Shown here: piece after piece, positions 28,035 through 36,452 of the stretch
Position numbering within the stretch: the stretch's first letter is position 1
How the letters are laid out: every line of letters begins with the position of its first letter
DNA from: an uncultured SAR116 cluster alpha proteobacterium
GTDB lineage: Bacteria; Pseudomonadota; Alphaproteobacteria; Puniceispirillales; Puniceispirillaceae
DNA length: 64,000 nucleotides
Assembly (NCBI GenBank): GCA_902523435.1
Contig: CABYZM010000003.1
Coordinates: forward strand, 1 to 64,000
Direction: 5' to 3'
Made by a program: the position numbers and the translations under genes
The notes under the pieces: model-generated
Database searches by the model: none
Told to the model about the DNA's origin: nothing
What the model saw: the letters and a program-made list of their open reading frames with translations, nothing else

Positions 28035-30695
28035 ATGGCAAAATGGGTTTATTTCTTTGGAAGACAAGCATGTGATGGTAACGCTTCACTAAGGAACCTT
28101 TTGGGGGGCAAAGGCGCTAACCTGGCAGAAATGGCCACGCTGGGTCTGCCTGTGCCGCCCGGTTTTACTATTACCACAGAGGTCTGCAACTATTATTATG
28201 ATAATAACCACAGCTATCCAGGCGCGCTGAAATCAGAGGTTGAGGCTGCCTTGACCAAAATTGAGGCAGAGACAGGTCGAAAATTTACTGATGCTGATAA
28301 TCCGATGCTCTTATCCGTCCGTTCTGGGGCTCGGGCTTCTATGCCTGGCATGATGGACACAGTGTTAAATCTGGGTCTGAATGATGCTAGTGTTGTTGGC
28401 CTAGCCGCTGCGAGTGGTGATGCCCGCTTTGCTTATGATAGTTATCGTCGCTTTATACAGATGTATGGCGATGTGGTTCTGGGTGTGAGTCATGGCCTGT
28501 TCGAGGATGTGTTGGAAGAGGTCAAGCTCTCAAACGGTCTTTTTCAGGATACCGAACTTACGGCTGAGCAATTAGCCAGTCTGACAGAAAGTTATAAGCA
28601 AATTGTGATAAATGAGACCGGTGCGCCATTCCCACAGGACCCGGTAGAACAGCTTTGGGGAGCGGTAGGGGCTGTATTTGCGAGCTGGATGAATAACCGT
28701 GCGATCACCTATCGCCGCCTGAATGAAATTCCGGCAGCCTGGGGTACGGCTGTGAATGTGCAGGCCATGGTGTTTGGCAATATGGGTGCAGATTGTGCAA
28801 CGGGTGTTGCTTTCACTCGTAACCCCTCAACGGGAGAAAACCTGTTTTATGGCGAGTTTTTGGTTAATGCGCAGGGTGAGGATGTGGTTGCGGGTATTCG
28901 CACACCGCTGCCGCTGACGAAGGCAGCGCGTCTTGCTGGTGGCGCAGGTGAAGTCTCATTGGAAGAAGAGATGCCAGAGGTGTTTGCCCAGCTGGATGCG
29001 GTCCGCGAAAAGCTTGAACGCCATTATGGGGATATGCAGGATCTGGAATTCACAGTCGAAAAACATAAGCTGTACATGCTGCAAACCAGAAGCGGCAAAC
29101 GTACAGCTGAGGCTGCGCTCAGAATTGCCGTTGAAATGGCTGATGAGGGGCTGATCACAAAGAGTGAGGCTGTGGGTCGCATAAATCCTGAATCTCTTGA
29201 CCAACTTCTGCATCCGACACTTGATCCAGATGCCCAGCGCGTCTGCCTAGGACGTGGTCTTCCAGCTTCACCCGGGGCAGCATCTGGAACCATTGCGCTG
29301 ACCGCTGATGTAGCAGAAGCCCGGGCTGGCCGTGGGGAATCTGTGATTTTAGTGCGGGTTGAAACCAGCCCTGAGGATATCCACGGCATGCATGCCGCAG
29401 CTGGTATCTTGACAGCCCGTGGCGGCATGACAAGCCATGCTGCTGTGGTTGCTCGAGGGATGGGCCGGCCCTGCGTATCGGGGGCAGGTGAAGTGCGCAT
29501 CGACGTGGCATCTGGCAAGGTCTTTATTGGTGATACTGAATTAAAAGACGGAGATATGATCACGATTGATGGCGGTGTGGGCGAGATTTATCAGGGTGAA
29601 ATCGCCAAGATACAGCCACGTCTATCTGGGGCCTTTGAAGAGCTGATGGGCTGGGCTGACAGCCTGCGCAGAATGAAGGTGCGCACAAATGCAGAAACCC
29701 CGGCAGATGCGCGCATGGCCCGCGAGTTTGGGGCAGAGGGCATTGGCCTGTGCCGGACTGAGCACATGTTCTTTGATTCTGACCGGATCGTTACAATGCG
29801 GGAGATGATCATGGCAAGTGACAGTGCCGGGCGCCAGGCAGCATTGGATAGATTATTGCCGATGCAGCGGCAGGATTTCATTGAACTGTTTGAGATCATG
29901 TCGGGTCTTCCGGTGACTATCCGCCTGCTTGACCCGCCGCTCCATGAATTCCTGCCCCATTCAGATACAGAGCTGGAAGATGTGGCCAAGGCATCAGGCA
30001 TTTCCATTGAAACAGCCCGGCAACGGGCCTTACGAATTAAAGAATCCAATCCGATGTTGGGGCATCGGGGATGCCGGCTGGCGGTCACCTATCCTGAGAT
30101 TTGTGCCATGCAGGCTAGAGCGATTTTTGAAGCTGCGGTGCACGTGGCCAAATCGTCTGCCGCGCCGATACCAGAAGTGATGATACCGCTGGCAGCGACA
30201 GCTGCTGAAATTTCGATATGCCGCAAAATAATTGATGAGGTGGCCGCAGATGTATTTGCCACAGCTGGACAGGATGTTTCTTATATGGTGGGAACCATGA
30301 TTGAACTGCCGCGGGCCGCTGTTTGTGCTGACCAGTTGGCTGTTGAAGCCGAGTTTTTCTCGTTCGGGACGAATGATTTAACTCAGACAGCTCTAGGAAT
30401 CAGCCGAGATGATGCCTCCAATTTTATGCATGCCTATCAGGAAGCAGAAATCTATGAAATAGACCCGTTTGTTTCCATTGATGTTGATGGTGTTGGCCAG
30501 CTAGTGCAGATGGGTGCTGACAAAGGCCGGGCTGTGCGCGGTGATATCAAGTTGGGGATTTGTGGTGAACATGGCGGTGATCCAAAATCGGTTGTGTTTT
30601 GTGAGACAGTTGGCCTTGATTATGTCAGCTGTTCGCCTTTCCGGGTACCTATTGCCCGTCTGGCCGCAGCACAGGCCAGCTTGAAGACCGATTGA
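28035..30695 (+). CDS. ppdK: Pyruvate, phosphate dikinase
   Basis: PPDK interconverts pyruvate, ATP and phosphate with phosphoenolpyruvate, AMP and pyrophosphate. In such bacteria it supports gluconeogenesis or pyrophosphate-linked glycolysis. About 886 residues from this start. The ATP-grasp domain opens with FGRQACDGNASLRNLLGGKGANLAEM. The phosphohistidine swivel domain has GGMTSHAAVVARGMGRPCV (catalytic His about residue 468). The C-terminal TIM barrel contains GLCRTEHMFF and the PEP-site cysteine in KLGICGEHGGDP. A TTG at 27993 is in frame but would add 14 residues before the conserved AKWVYFFG. The ATG at 28035 is chosen. A strong hairpin terminator follows 50 bp after the stop. Confidence 0.97.
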   Translation: MAKWVYFFGRQACDGNASLRNLLGGKGANLAEMATLGLPVPPGFTITTEVCNYYYDNNHSYPGALKSEVEAALTKIEAETGRKFTDADNPMLLSVRSGARASMPGMMDTVLNLGLNDASVVGLAAASGDARFAYDSYRRFIQMYGDVVLGVSHGLFEDVLEEVKLSNGLFQDTELTAEQLASLTESYKQIVINETGAPFPQDPVEQLWGAVGAVFASWMNNRAITYRRLNEIPAAWGTAVNVQAMVFGNMGADCATGVAFTRNPSTGENLFYGEFLVNAQGEDVVAGIRTPLPLTKAARLAGGAGEVSLEEEMPEVFAQLDAVREKLERHYGDMQDLEFTVEKHKLYMLQTRSGKRTAEAALRIAVEMADEGLITKSEAVGRINPESLDQLLHPTLDPDAQRVCLGRGLPASPGAASGTIALTADVAEARAGRGESVILVRVETSPEDIHGMHAAAGILTARGGMTSHAAVVARGMGRPCVSGAGEVRIDVASGKVFIGDTELKDGDMITIDGGVGEIYQGEIAKIQPRLSGAFEELMGWADSLRRMKVRTNAETPADARMAREFGAEGIGLCRTEHMFFDSDRIVTMREMIMASDSAGRQAALDRLLPMQRQDFIELFEIMSGLPVTIRLLDPPLHEFLPHSDTELEDVAKASGISIETARQRALRIKESNPMLGHRGCRLAVTYPEICAMQARAIFEAAVHVAKSSAAPIPEVMIPLAATAAEISICRKIIDEVAADVFATAGQDVSYMVGTMIELPRAAVCADQLAVEAEFFSFGTNDLTQTALGISRDDASNFMHAYQEAEIYEIDPFVSIDVDGVGQLVQMGADKGRAVRGDIKLGICGEHGGDPKSVVFCETVGLDYVSCSPFRVPIARLAAAQASLKTD

Positions 30696-30744
30696 TTTAT
30701 TTGCTGGCCCGCAAGTTCTAAGGGACAAGGACTATAATTAATTA

Positions 30745-30773
30745 CCCCTGCCACCAGACAGCGGCAGGGGTTT
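30745..30773 (+). terminator. Intrinsic terminator after ppdK
   Basis: A perfect 8-bp GC-rich stem, CCCCTGCC (30745-30752) and GGCAGGGG (30763-30770), with a 10-nt loop, is followed by TTT. It stands between the convergent ppdK and hsp20. On the minus strand it is followed by an AT-rich stretch and may also serve hsp20. Confidence 0.75.
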
Positions 30774-30796
30774 CCCTTGAATTATGAAAACAAAAG

Positions 30797-31270
30797 TTAA
30801 GAGGCCTTTTTGCGCTTATTGATATCCAGCAGCTGCCCTGCTGAATTGATTTCAATCTTTTGCGGCTTCATCGCTTCTGGGATTTCGCGCACCAAATGAA
30901 TATGCAGCAAGCCATCTTTTAATTCGGCTGTCTTGATGTGGATGAAATCATCCAGTTGGAACCGGCGTTCAAACTGGCGAGCTGCAATGCCGCGATATAA
31001 GATTTCGCGGCCCTCACCATTTTCCTCAGGCTGAATGCCGGTGATGGTCAGCACCTGTTCATGCAAAGTGATCTCAAGATCAGCATCGCTGAACCCAGCC
31101 ACAGCCATGGTAATCCGGTAGGTGGCTTCCCCTTCTTTTTCAATATTGTAAGGGGGCCAGTTTGGCTGAGATGGACCCTGCGTAGTCTTGGCAAGGCTGT
31201 TCATCAGATGGGCCATACGGTCAAGTCCGATGCTGGATCGGTAAAAGGGGGTTAAATCAAACTGTGTCAT
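30797..31270 (-). CDS. Hsp20 / small heat-shock protein (IbpA type)
   Basis: An ATP-independent holdase chaperone that keeps heat-damaged proteins soluble. About 157 residues. The alpha-crystallin domain spans roughly residues 40-130, with YNIEKEGEATYRITMAVAGF at its start, GREILYRGIAARQFERRFQL in the middle and DGLLHIHLVREIPEAMKP at the end. The latter contains the inter-dimer IxI/V-like contact region. The N-terminus FDLTPFYRSSIGLDRM is the bacterial class A signature. The start at 31270 follows AAGGAGC with 6 nt spacing, a much better site than an upstream in-frame codon at 31297. The leader contains a hairpin that can mask this Shine-Dalgarno sequence, and a sigma-32-like promoter is seen further up (separate entries). 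Confidence 0.95.
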   Translation of the reverse strand: MTQFDLTPFYRSSIGLDRMAHLMNSLAKTTQGPSQPNWPPYNIEKEGEATYRITMAVAGFSDADLEITLHEQVLTITGIQPEENGEGREILYRGIAARQFERRFQLDDFIHIKTAELKDGLLHIHLVREIPEAMKPQKIEINSAGQLLDINKRKKAS

Positions 31271-31300
31271 ATCAATGCTCCTTTTCAGTTTAAGCAAGCG
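31271..31300 (-). promoter_or_regulatory. ROSE-like hairpin over the hsp20 ribosome-binding site
   Basis: Reading the minus strand, TGCTT (31296 to 31292) can pair with GAGCA (31280 to 31276). This covers part of the AAGGAGC Shine-Dalgarno sequence (31283 to 31277). A U(U/C)GCU segment opposite the Shine-Dalgarno sequence is the hallmark of ROSE RNA thermometers, which control alphaproteobacterial small heat-shock genes. The stem is short and was judged by eye. Further up, a GATG-CCA hairpin (about 31390-31407) could be an additional ROSE stem. Confidence 0.38.
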
Positions 31301-31440
31301 TTGTAGGTATTCTTCTGGCCCCCGCTTTTACGGCAAGTCAGATGAAGGGGAATAAGGAAACACATTTAACAGTTGTGGCTCGTCAAAGATGCCATGATGG
31401 CCATCCCTGCCGGAACTACTCGTTCTGCTTCCATTTATCT

Positions 31441-31471
31441 GTATGTGGGCAGTGGTATTTGTTTTGTCAAG
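31441..31471 (-). promoter_or_regulatory. Candidate heat-shock (sigma-32) promoter for hsp20
   Basis: On the minus strand, CTTGAC (31471 to 31466) is followed after 16 nt by CCCACATAC (31449 to 31441). These resemble the sigma-32 consensus CTTGAA / CCCCATAT. Transcription would start near 31435 and give a leader of about 165 nt, long enough for a thermometer. It is the only such pair I saw upstream of hsp20. Confidence 0.33.
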
Positions 31472-31560
31472 ATGGGGAATGAACAGCCACTATTTGTCAG
31501 AGGGCAGCGGGCCTAAGCGCAAAAAAGAAGGATCTTTAGCCCTGCTTTTTTTTAGTCAGC

Positions 31561-31779
31561 TTAGCTACCTAGATTTCCAAACCGTTTGTTAAATCGGGCA
31601 ACCTGTCCTTCTGCGCCTAGCACACGCTGCTGCCCTGTCCAAGCTGGATGATTTAGCGGGTCGATTGAAAGGCGCATCTCATCACCTGGCTTGCCCCAAG
31701 TTGATCTGGTTGTTCGCTTAGAGCCATCCGTCATAACCAGCGTAATCTCATGATAGTCTGGGTGGATATCTTTTTTCAT
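31561..31779 (-). CDS. rpmE: 50S ribosomal protein L31 (cysteine-free form)
   Basis: A 72-residue component of the large ribosomal subunit that helps bridge to the 30S head. It opens [20 protein letters not shown] and contains [19 protein letters not shown] and the HPAWTG motif typical of L31. There are no cysteines, so this is the C-minus form that cannot bind zinc, unlike the zinc-binding L31 of E. coli; the zinc-free form is expected in many alphaproteobacteria. The gene is divergent from the ABC exporter, an order seen across alphaproteobacteria. AGAGAGAAG just before the ATG gives a reasonable Shine-Dalgarno sequence. Confidence 0.95.
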   Translation of the reverse strand: MKKDIHPDYHEITLVMTDGSKRTTRSTWGKPGDEMRLSIDPLNHPAWTGQQRVLGAEGQVARFNKRFGNLGS

Positions 31780-31913
31780 CTTCTCTCTCTTGCACCGTGC
31801 ACATAGCGACTAGGCACATTCAAGTTTGTATCTATATCGAGAAAGCGGTATACCCCTATTACGCCTTGAGTGCAAGTTTTTTTGAATTATACCCATAAGC
31901 TCCGGTCTATCTT

Positions 31914-33695
31914 ATGTCAGCTTCTGATTCTCGCCCGTGTCAACGTACTCAGACAGGTTATCAACTGTCTGTGCTAGCTGTATTCTGGCCCTACATCCGG
32001 CCTTGGCGTGTGCAAGTGGCCGCGGCAACAACAGTCCTAGTCATAGTGGCTCTCGTATTACTATCTCTTGGGCGCGGACTAGCCTACCTGGTGGACCAAG
32101 GCCTTGGAGCAGGCGAACCGGCGCTGCTGGACAGAGCTGTTCTTATCACTCTTGGTCTTGGCTTTGTCATTGGTATGGGCAGCTATCTGCGAATGTCCAT
32201 TCTCAATTATGTTGCCGAACAGATCATGGCATCTGTGCGCCGAGCCTTGTTTTCGCATGTATTGACGCTGCCTATTCACTGGTTTGAAACCGCCAAGACA
32301 GGTGATGTGCTGGCCCGTCTGAATGCGGACACAGCTGTTGTGCAGACTGTACTGGCATCAACCGTATCTATGGCTGTACGGAATGTGATTTTGTTGATTG
32401 GCGGGCTTGTTCTGGTTGTGCTTTCCTCTGCGAAGATGTCTGTGGTCGTAGCGGCTGTTGTGCCTGTTGTGGTGATTCCACTCGTGGTTTTAGCCAAACG
32501 GTTGCGGGTGGCATCGCTGGCTGCCCAGAATGCGTTGGGAGAGCTCTCTGCAGAGGCTGAAGAGAGCCTAACAGGCATTCATACGGTGATGTCATTTGCG
32601 CAGAACGAACAGGTGATGGACAAGTTTGACAAGCGGTTGAAACAGGCTCTCCTTGCGGCTCTGTCGCGGGTGCGTCTGCGTGCGGCTTTATCTGGTTTTG
32701 TCATTTTCATGGTGATTGCAGGTGTTGCGATTATTCTGTGGATAGGTGGGCGTGATCTGCTTGCTGGGACGATATCGGCGGGCGACTTATCCTCTTTCAT
32801 TTTCTATGCCTTTCTGGTTGCCTCCTCAACAGGCAATTTGTCAGAGCTGGGCGGTGAATTGCAGCGGGCAGCTGGTGCAGCAGACAGAATTGCCACGCTG
32901 CTGGCGGTTGCCCCGCAACCTGATGAGGCCCTGAAACATTTGTCTTTAGAGCCCTCAGATAAAGGGATAACAGTTGCCTTTACTGATGCTGGTTTCACTT
33001 ATCCAGGACGGCCAGATGTGCCGGTTTTGCGAAATATCAGTTTTACAGCTGAGCCTGGCCAGAAAGTGGCGATTGTTGGTCCCAGCGGTTCGGGTAAAAC
33101 AACCTTGTTTCAGCTGCTGCTGCGGTTCTATCCCCTACAGACTGGTCAGATTGCTTTTAATGGCGTAGATACCAGTCAGGTTGGGCTGGCCGAGTTGCGC
33201 AGCTTTATTGGGTTGGTGCCACAGGAGCCAGCGCTGTTCTCTGTAACCATCGCTGAAAATATTGCTTTTGGCCGCCCAGATGCCAGTCGCGAAGAGATTA
33301 AGGCAGCAGCCAGACAGGCTGCCGCTCACGATTTCATACAACGCCTTGATGGCGGCTATGATGCGCTGGTCGGTGAAAAGGGTGTGCGCTTGTCAGGTGG
33401 GCAACGCCAACGCATCGCCATTGCCCGGGCGATTTTATCTAACCCGGCCCTGTTATTACTGGATGAGGCAACATCAGCTCTTGATTCTGTATCTGAGGCA
33501 GCTATCCAGAGAGCTTTTCAGGAATTGACTGTGGGGCGGACCAGCCTGGTGATTGCCCATCGTCTGTCCACAGTGATTGATGCGGATAAGATTATTGTTA
33601 TGGCTGAAGGCCGCATTGTAGACATTGGCCGTCATGAGTATTTGATGGTCAATTCTGATTTGTATCGTGAGCTTGCCGCGCGTCAGCTTGGCTGA
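31914..33695 (+). CDS. ABC exporter, fused permease and ATPase (MsbA/multidrug type)
   Basis: A 593-residue half-transporter, active as a homodimer in the inner membrane. Residues about 20-330 form the six-helix exporter permease, with coupling segment RRALFSHVLTLPIHWFETAKTG. The nucleotide-binding domain has Walker A GPSGSGKTTLFQ, the Q loop in LVPQEPALF, the ABC signature LSGGQRQRIAIARAI, Walker B LLLLDEATSALD and the H loop IAHRLSTV. All catalytic residues are present. Substrate is not determined; relatives move lipids (MsbA-like) or drugs. The gene stands alone between divergent rpmE and a convergent gene pair. No clear Shine-Dalgarno sequence precedes the ATG, and the first 15 residues are not conserved-looking, so the start is moderately sure. 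Confidence 0.93.
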   Translation: MSASDSRPCQRTQTGYQLSVLAVFWPYIRPWRVQVAAATTVLVIVALVLLSLGRGLAYLVDQGLGAGEPALLDRAVLITLGLGFVIGMGSYLRMSILNYVAEQIMASVRRALFSHVLTLPIHWFETAKTGDVLARLNADTAVVQTVLASTVSMAVRNVILLIGGLVLVVLSSAKMSVVVAAVVPVVVIPLVVLAKRLRVASLAAQNALGELSAEAEESLTGIHTVMSFAQNEQVMDKFDKRLKQALLAALSRVRLRAALSGFVIFMVIAGVAIILWIGGRDLLAGTISAGDLSSFIFYAFLVASSTGNLSELGGELQRAAGAADRIATLLAVAPQPDEALKHLSLEPSDKGITVAFTDAGFTYPGRPDVPVLRNISFTAEPGQKVAIVGPSGSGKTTLFQLLLRFYPLQTGQIAFNGVDTSQVGLAELRSFIGLVPQEPALFSVTIAENIAFGRPDASREEIKAAARQAAAHDFIQRLDGGYDALVGEKGVRLSGGQRQRIAIARAILSNPALLLLDEATSALDSVSEAAIQRAFQELTVGRTSLVIAHRLSTVIDADKIIVMAEGRIVDIGRHEYLMVNSDLYRELAARQLG

Positions 33696-33987
33696 TGGTC
33701 CGCCTGTTTATTTTTCAGTTTAAACGCTAGCAGACAATAATTGTGCTTGTTTGGTGGAGTTCTGCCGGCTAGATGCTGTCGATGGTCAGTTTTTGTTGCT
33801 GCTTGACCAGATGATAGGTAGTCAGAAAAAACACATCGACGCTGACGGTGCAAACTGCGCTAAACTGTATTTAATGTGCCCGTCTATTTTGGATCATCTT
33901 CAAAGAATGATAGCATTGATTCTTTTTGTCGACGACAGAACAGCAGCCCTGGCCTATCGCCTTTGCCAAGGCAACGCCGTACTCTTC
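33696..33987. other. Gene-free convergent gap
   Basis: About 290 bp between the ABC exporter and the OmpA/MotB-like gene. A TTG-initiated plus-strand reading frame of 87 codons (33751-34014) runs into the neighbour and has a Cys-, Leu- and His-rich, unconvincing composition. TGGTCA/TGACCA near 33784-33810 could pair across a 15-nt loop. I see no certain terminator or RNA gene here. Confidence 0.4.
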
Positions 33988-35166
33988 TTACTGCATGCGC
34001 ACGGTTTGTGTTAATTTCAGTTCTATGCGGCGGTTTTTTTGGCGGTCAACATCAGTTTTACCAGAGGTGATTGGCTGGAATTCACCATAGCCGGTTGCAG
34101 CCAGTCGCTCTGATGGGATACCCCAGTCAACCATAAAGCGGACAACAGATAATGCCCGTTCTGTAGATAAATCCCAATTGTCTTTATAGACCCCGGATAC
34201 AGGAATATCGTCTGTATGGCCCTCAACCTGGAGAATCCAAGGAATATCAGACGGAATGTCAGCAATAATCTGCATGATAGCATCAGCGATCTGGCCAAGC
34301 TGAGCCTGGCCTTCAGGGTTGATGCTGGCTTGTCCTGGTGCAAACAAGACCTCTGACTGGAAGACAAAGCGGTCACCCACAACTTTAACATCGCTCCGCC
34401 CTTCCAGAATTGTGCGCAGACGGCCAAAAAACTCTGACCTGAATTGCTGCAGCTCCTGAACCTTATTGGCAAGTGCTGCATTGAGCTCTTTACCCAGATT
34501 GGCGATAGCAATTTTATCTTTTTTGCTCTGTTCCTGCTTTTCTGACAGCAGAGTGCGCAGCCTCGTGAGCTCAGACCGCAATGACTGCATCGCCGCTGTC
34601 AATCTGTCAATTTCAAGGCGAGCTTGTTCAGACTGTTTCTGTTCTGCTGACAAATTGGTCGCAGCCTGCTTCAGGGATTGTGTCTTTTCGTCCAGAGACT
34701 TTGACATCTGTTCAAGTTCACGCGCCTGCTCTGCTCTTTGTGCGGATAAGGTTGTCAGCTCTGTTGTGAAGCGGAGCCGTTCAGTCGCCAAGGTATTTTC
34801 AAGGGTGGTAGTGTTTATTTTTTCATCTTTCAGCTGGGCGGTCAGGCTGCTCAGCTGGGCGGTCAGCAGACTGTTCTGGTTTTCAGCCATTTCCAGTTGA
34901 GCCTGAGTTCTGGCGAGATCCGCAGACAAAACTGCGCCCGCCTCACGTTCAAGTGACAGTAGATCACCCAGCATCGCAAGCTCTTCGCGAAGGATAATAA
35001 GACTTTCATCTTGTCCGGATAATCGGTATGCCAAGTTCGCCTGAATCAGAACAAAGACCATCAGAACAAAGACAAAAACCATCAACAGGCTGGCTAGCGC
35101 GTCCACGAACCCGGGCCAGGTGAAATCACCTGTGCGGGTGCGGTTGCCTAAACGCGAAAGAGCCAT
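33988..35166 (-). CDS. OmpA/MotB-domain protein with long coiled coil
   Basis: A 392-residue inner-membrane protein that should reach through the periplasm to bind peptidoglycan. After a short basic N-terminus, a single membrane helix (about residues 17-43) begins WPGFVDALASLL. Asp22 sits where the proton-carrying aspartate of MotB/ExbD/TolR lies. Residues about 55-230 are a continuous Gln/Glu/Leu-rich coiled coil. The C-terminal OmpA-like domain has VEGHTDDIPVSG, NWDLSTERALSVVRFM and the peptidoglycan-contact region QKNRRIELKL. It is preceded by AGGAGAAG. It pairs with the MotA/TolQ-like gene 74 bp upstream, so the two probably form a proton-driven stator-like complex. The function is undescribed to my knowledge, and flagellar MotB is unlikely because no motility genes are nearby. 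Confidence 0.88.
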   Translation of the reverse strand: MALSRLGNRTRTGDFTWPGFVDALASLLMVFVFVLMVFVLIQANLAYRLSGQDESLIILREELAMLGDLLSLEREAGAVLSADLARTQAQLEMAENQNSLLTAQLSSLTAQLKDEKINTTTLENTLATERLRFTTELTTLSAQRAEQARELEQMSKSLDEKTQSLKQAATNLSAEQKQSEQARLEIDRLTAAMQSLRSELTRLRTLLSEKQEQSKKDKIAIANLGKELNAALANKVQELQQFRSEFFGRLRTILEGRSDVKVVGDRFVFQSEVLFAPGQASINPEGQAQLGQIADAIMQIIADIPSDIPWILQVEGHTDDIPVSGVYKDNWDLSTERALSVVRFMVDWGIPSERLAATGYGEFQPITSGKTDVDRQKNRRIELKLTQTVRMQ

Positions 35167-35240
35167 TTTTATCTTCTCCTATGGTTCAGCTTCAACTGTT
35201 GTGCCAGATTTGTCTTTACTAAATTTCTCCGGGCGTCACG

Positions 35241-36287
35241 TCATTTCTTGCCAGCTAGCTTTACAATAGCTGTTGATAAGGCCCGTAATTCAGTACTGAC
35301 TGTTTCTTGCTGCAACCGTGCTTTTTCATCCAGAGAAGAAGTGAGTTGCTGAATCTGGATATTCAGCTGTGCCAACTGTTCACGCAAACGCCTATCATCT
35401 GCCATCTGTTCGGAAAGAACAGCAAGTGTTGTGTTTAGACTGGTAATTTGGCGTGTTTGTTCGGTTCGGTCACGCTGTGCTGCGTCTATTGCACTAGCCA
35501 GCGTGATCATCGCTCGCGCGCCTTCTTCACTTAATCCCTGCGCTAGGGCTTGCTGCCCACCATCAGAACGACTGGCGGTTTGATCACTGAATTTTGCAAA
35601 CGCTGATAGCCAGTCTTCGACCTCATTGAAAAACCGGCCCATCGCTTGGCCAAGCTGCAGGTCAAGAAAGCCTATGACCAGACTGCCGCCCAGACCAAAC
35701 AGTGAAGAGGAAAAGGCTGTGGCCATTCCAGCCAGCGGGGCATCCAGCCCGTTGCGCAGCTGGCTCATCAAAGCGTCAAAATCAGTGCTGCTTAGGTCAA
35801 GGCCGCCCACAACGCGGCCAACAGACCCGATCGTCTGCAGCAACCCCCAGAATGTGCCCAACAGGCCTAAAAATACAAGAAGGCCTATAAAATAGCGTGA
35901 TATTTCACGCGCCTCATCCAGCCGCGCCGCAACCCCGTCAAGGACTGAACGCAGAGATAAAGCGGAAAGCTGACCGTCCTCACTTGCATCTGACAGCATC
36001 ACATGAACGGTAGCCAGCAGAACTGGTCGGGGGGCAGACTGGCTGATAGTATTTGTTTTTTGAATATCACTGAGCCATTTGGCTTCTGGAACCAATCGCC
36101 AGGTCTGTCTGAAAATAAAGGCAACGCCAATCAGGGCGGTGGCAACGATCACGCTGTTAAGGGCTAGATTGCCAGAAAAGGCTGATGCCAGCTGATTGAA
36201 TAATAGGCCGATGATAACTAGGGTCACCGCCAGGATAATCACCATGCGCAGCATATAGCTGCGAGGATCTGTCATACGCGCTTTCAT
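35241..36287 (-). CDS. MotA/TolQ/ExbB-family proton channel subunit
   Basis: A 348-residue inner-membrane protein. Four hydrophobic segments are visible: about residues 12-36, 42-60, 132-156 and 183-214. The third contains GLLGTFWGLLQTIGSV, matching the family signature also seen in this window's TolQ (GLFGTVWGIM). The fourth carries the polar, small residues MATAFSSSLFGLGGS that line the proton path. After the last helix, a cytoplasmic tail of about 130 residues is predicted coiled coil (RDRTEQTRQITSLNTTLAVL onward), longer than in TolQ. Two starts are possible, ATG 36287 and ATG 36275. It is followed by the OmpA/MotB-like partner. Upstream, 165 bp away, is suhB. Role unknown; see findings. 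Confidence 0.88.
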   Translation of the reverse strand: MKARMTDPRSYMLRMVIILAVTLVIIGLLFNQLASAFSGNLALNSVIVATALIGVAFIFRQTWRLVPEAKWLSDIQKTNTISQSAPRPVLLATVHVMLSDASEDGQLSALSLRSVLDGVAARLDEAREISRYFIGLLVFLGLLGTFWGLLQTIGSVGRVVGGLDLSSTDFDALMSQLRNGLDAPLAGMATAFSSSLFGLGGSLVIGFLDLQLGQAMGRFFNEVEDWLSAFAKFSDQTASRSDGGQQALAQGLSEEGARAMITLASAIDAAQRDRTEQTRQITSLNTTLAVLSEQMADDRRLREQLAQLNIQIQQLTSSLDEKARLQQETVSTELRALSTAIVKLAGKK

Positions 36288-36452
36288 TTGTGTCCCGTCT
36301 GTATTCTTCTGGCCTTTTATAATCTATTACTGCATCGCTGGGATGGTGACCCTCACTCAGATATTAATCCTGACATCCAATAATGGCAAGACTATGAACG
36401 GAGGCGAGGTGAGGCCCAAAAACAGGTCTTGCTGGGCAGAATTTTAAACTAG

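Noticed and set aside
31500..31556. Hairpin plus eight T on the plus strand, as the end of a small RNA
   Set aside because: The stem (around GCAG...CTGC and GGG...CCC) needs several bulges, and no plus-strand promoter or gene was found before it. It may only be part of the gap between rpmE and hsp20.
33751..34014. An 87-codon plus-strand frame starting with TTG
   Set aside because: It runs into the end of a convergent real gene, has a Cys/Leu/His-rich composition and no recognisable domain.
33988..36287. The MotA-like/OmpA-like pair as ZorA-ZorB of a Zorya phage-defence system
   Set aside because: No ZorC, ZorD or ZorE-type gene is adjacent. Neighbours are core genes (suhB, efp) and nothing suggests a defence island. 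The long coiled coil in the OmpA-type partner is also not expected for ZorB.
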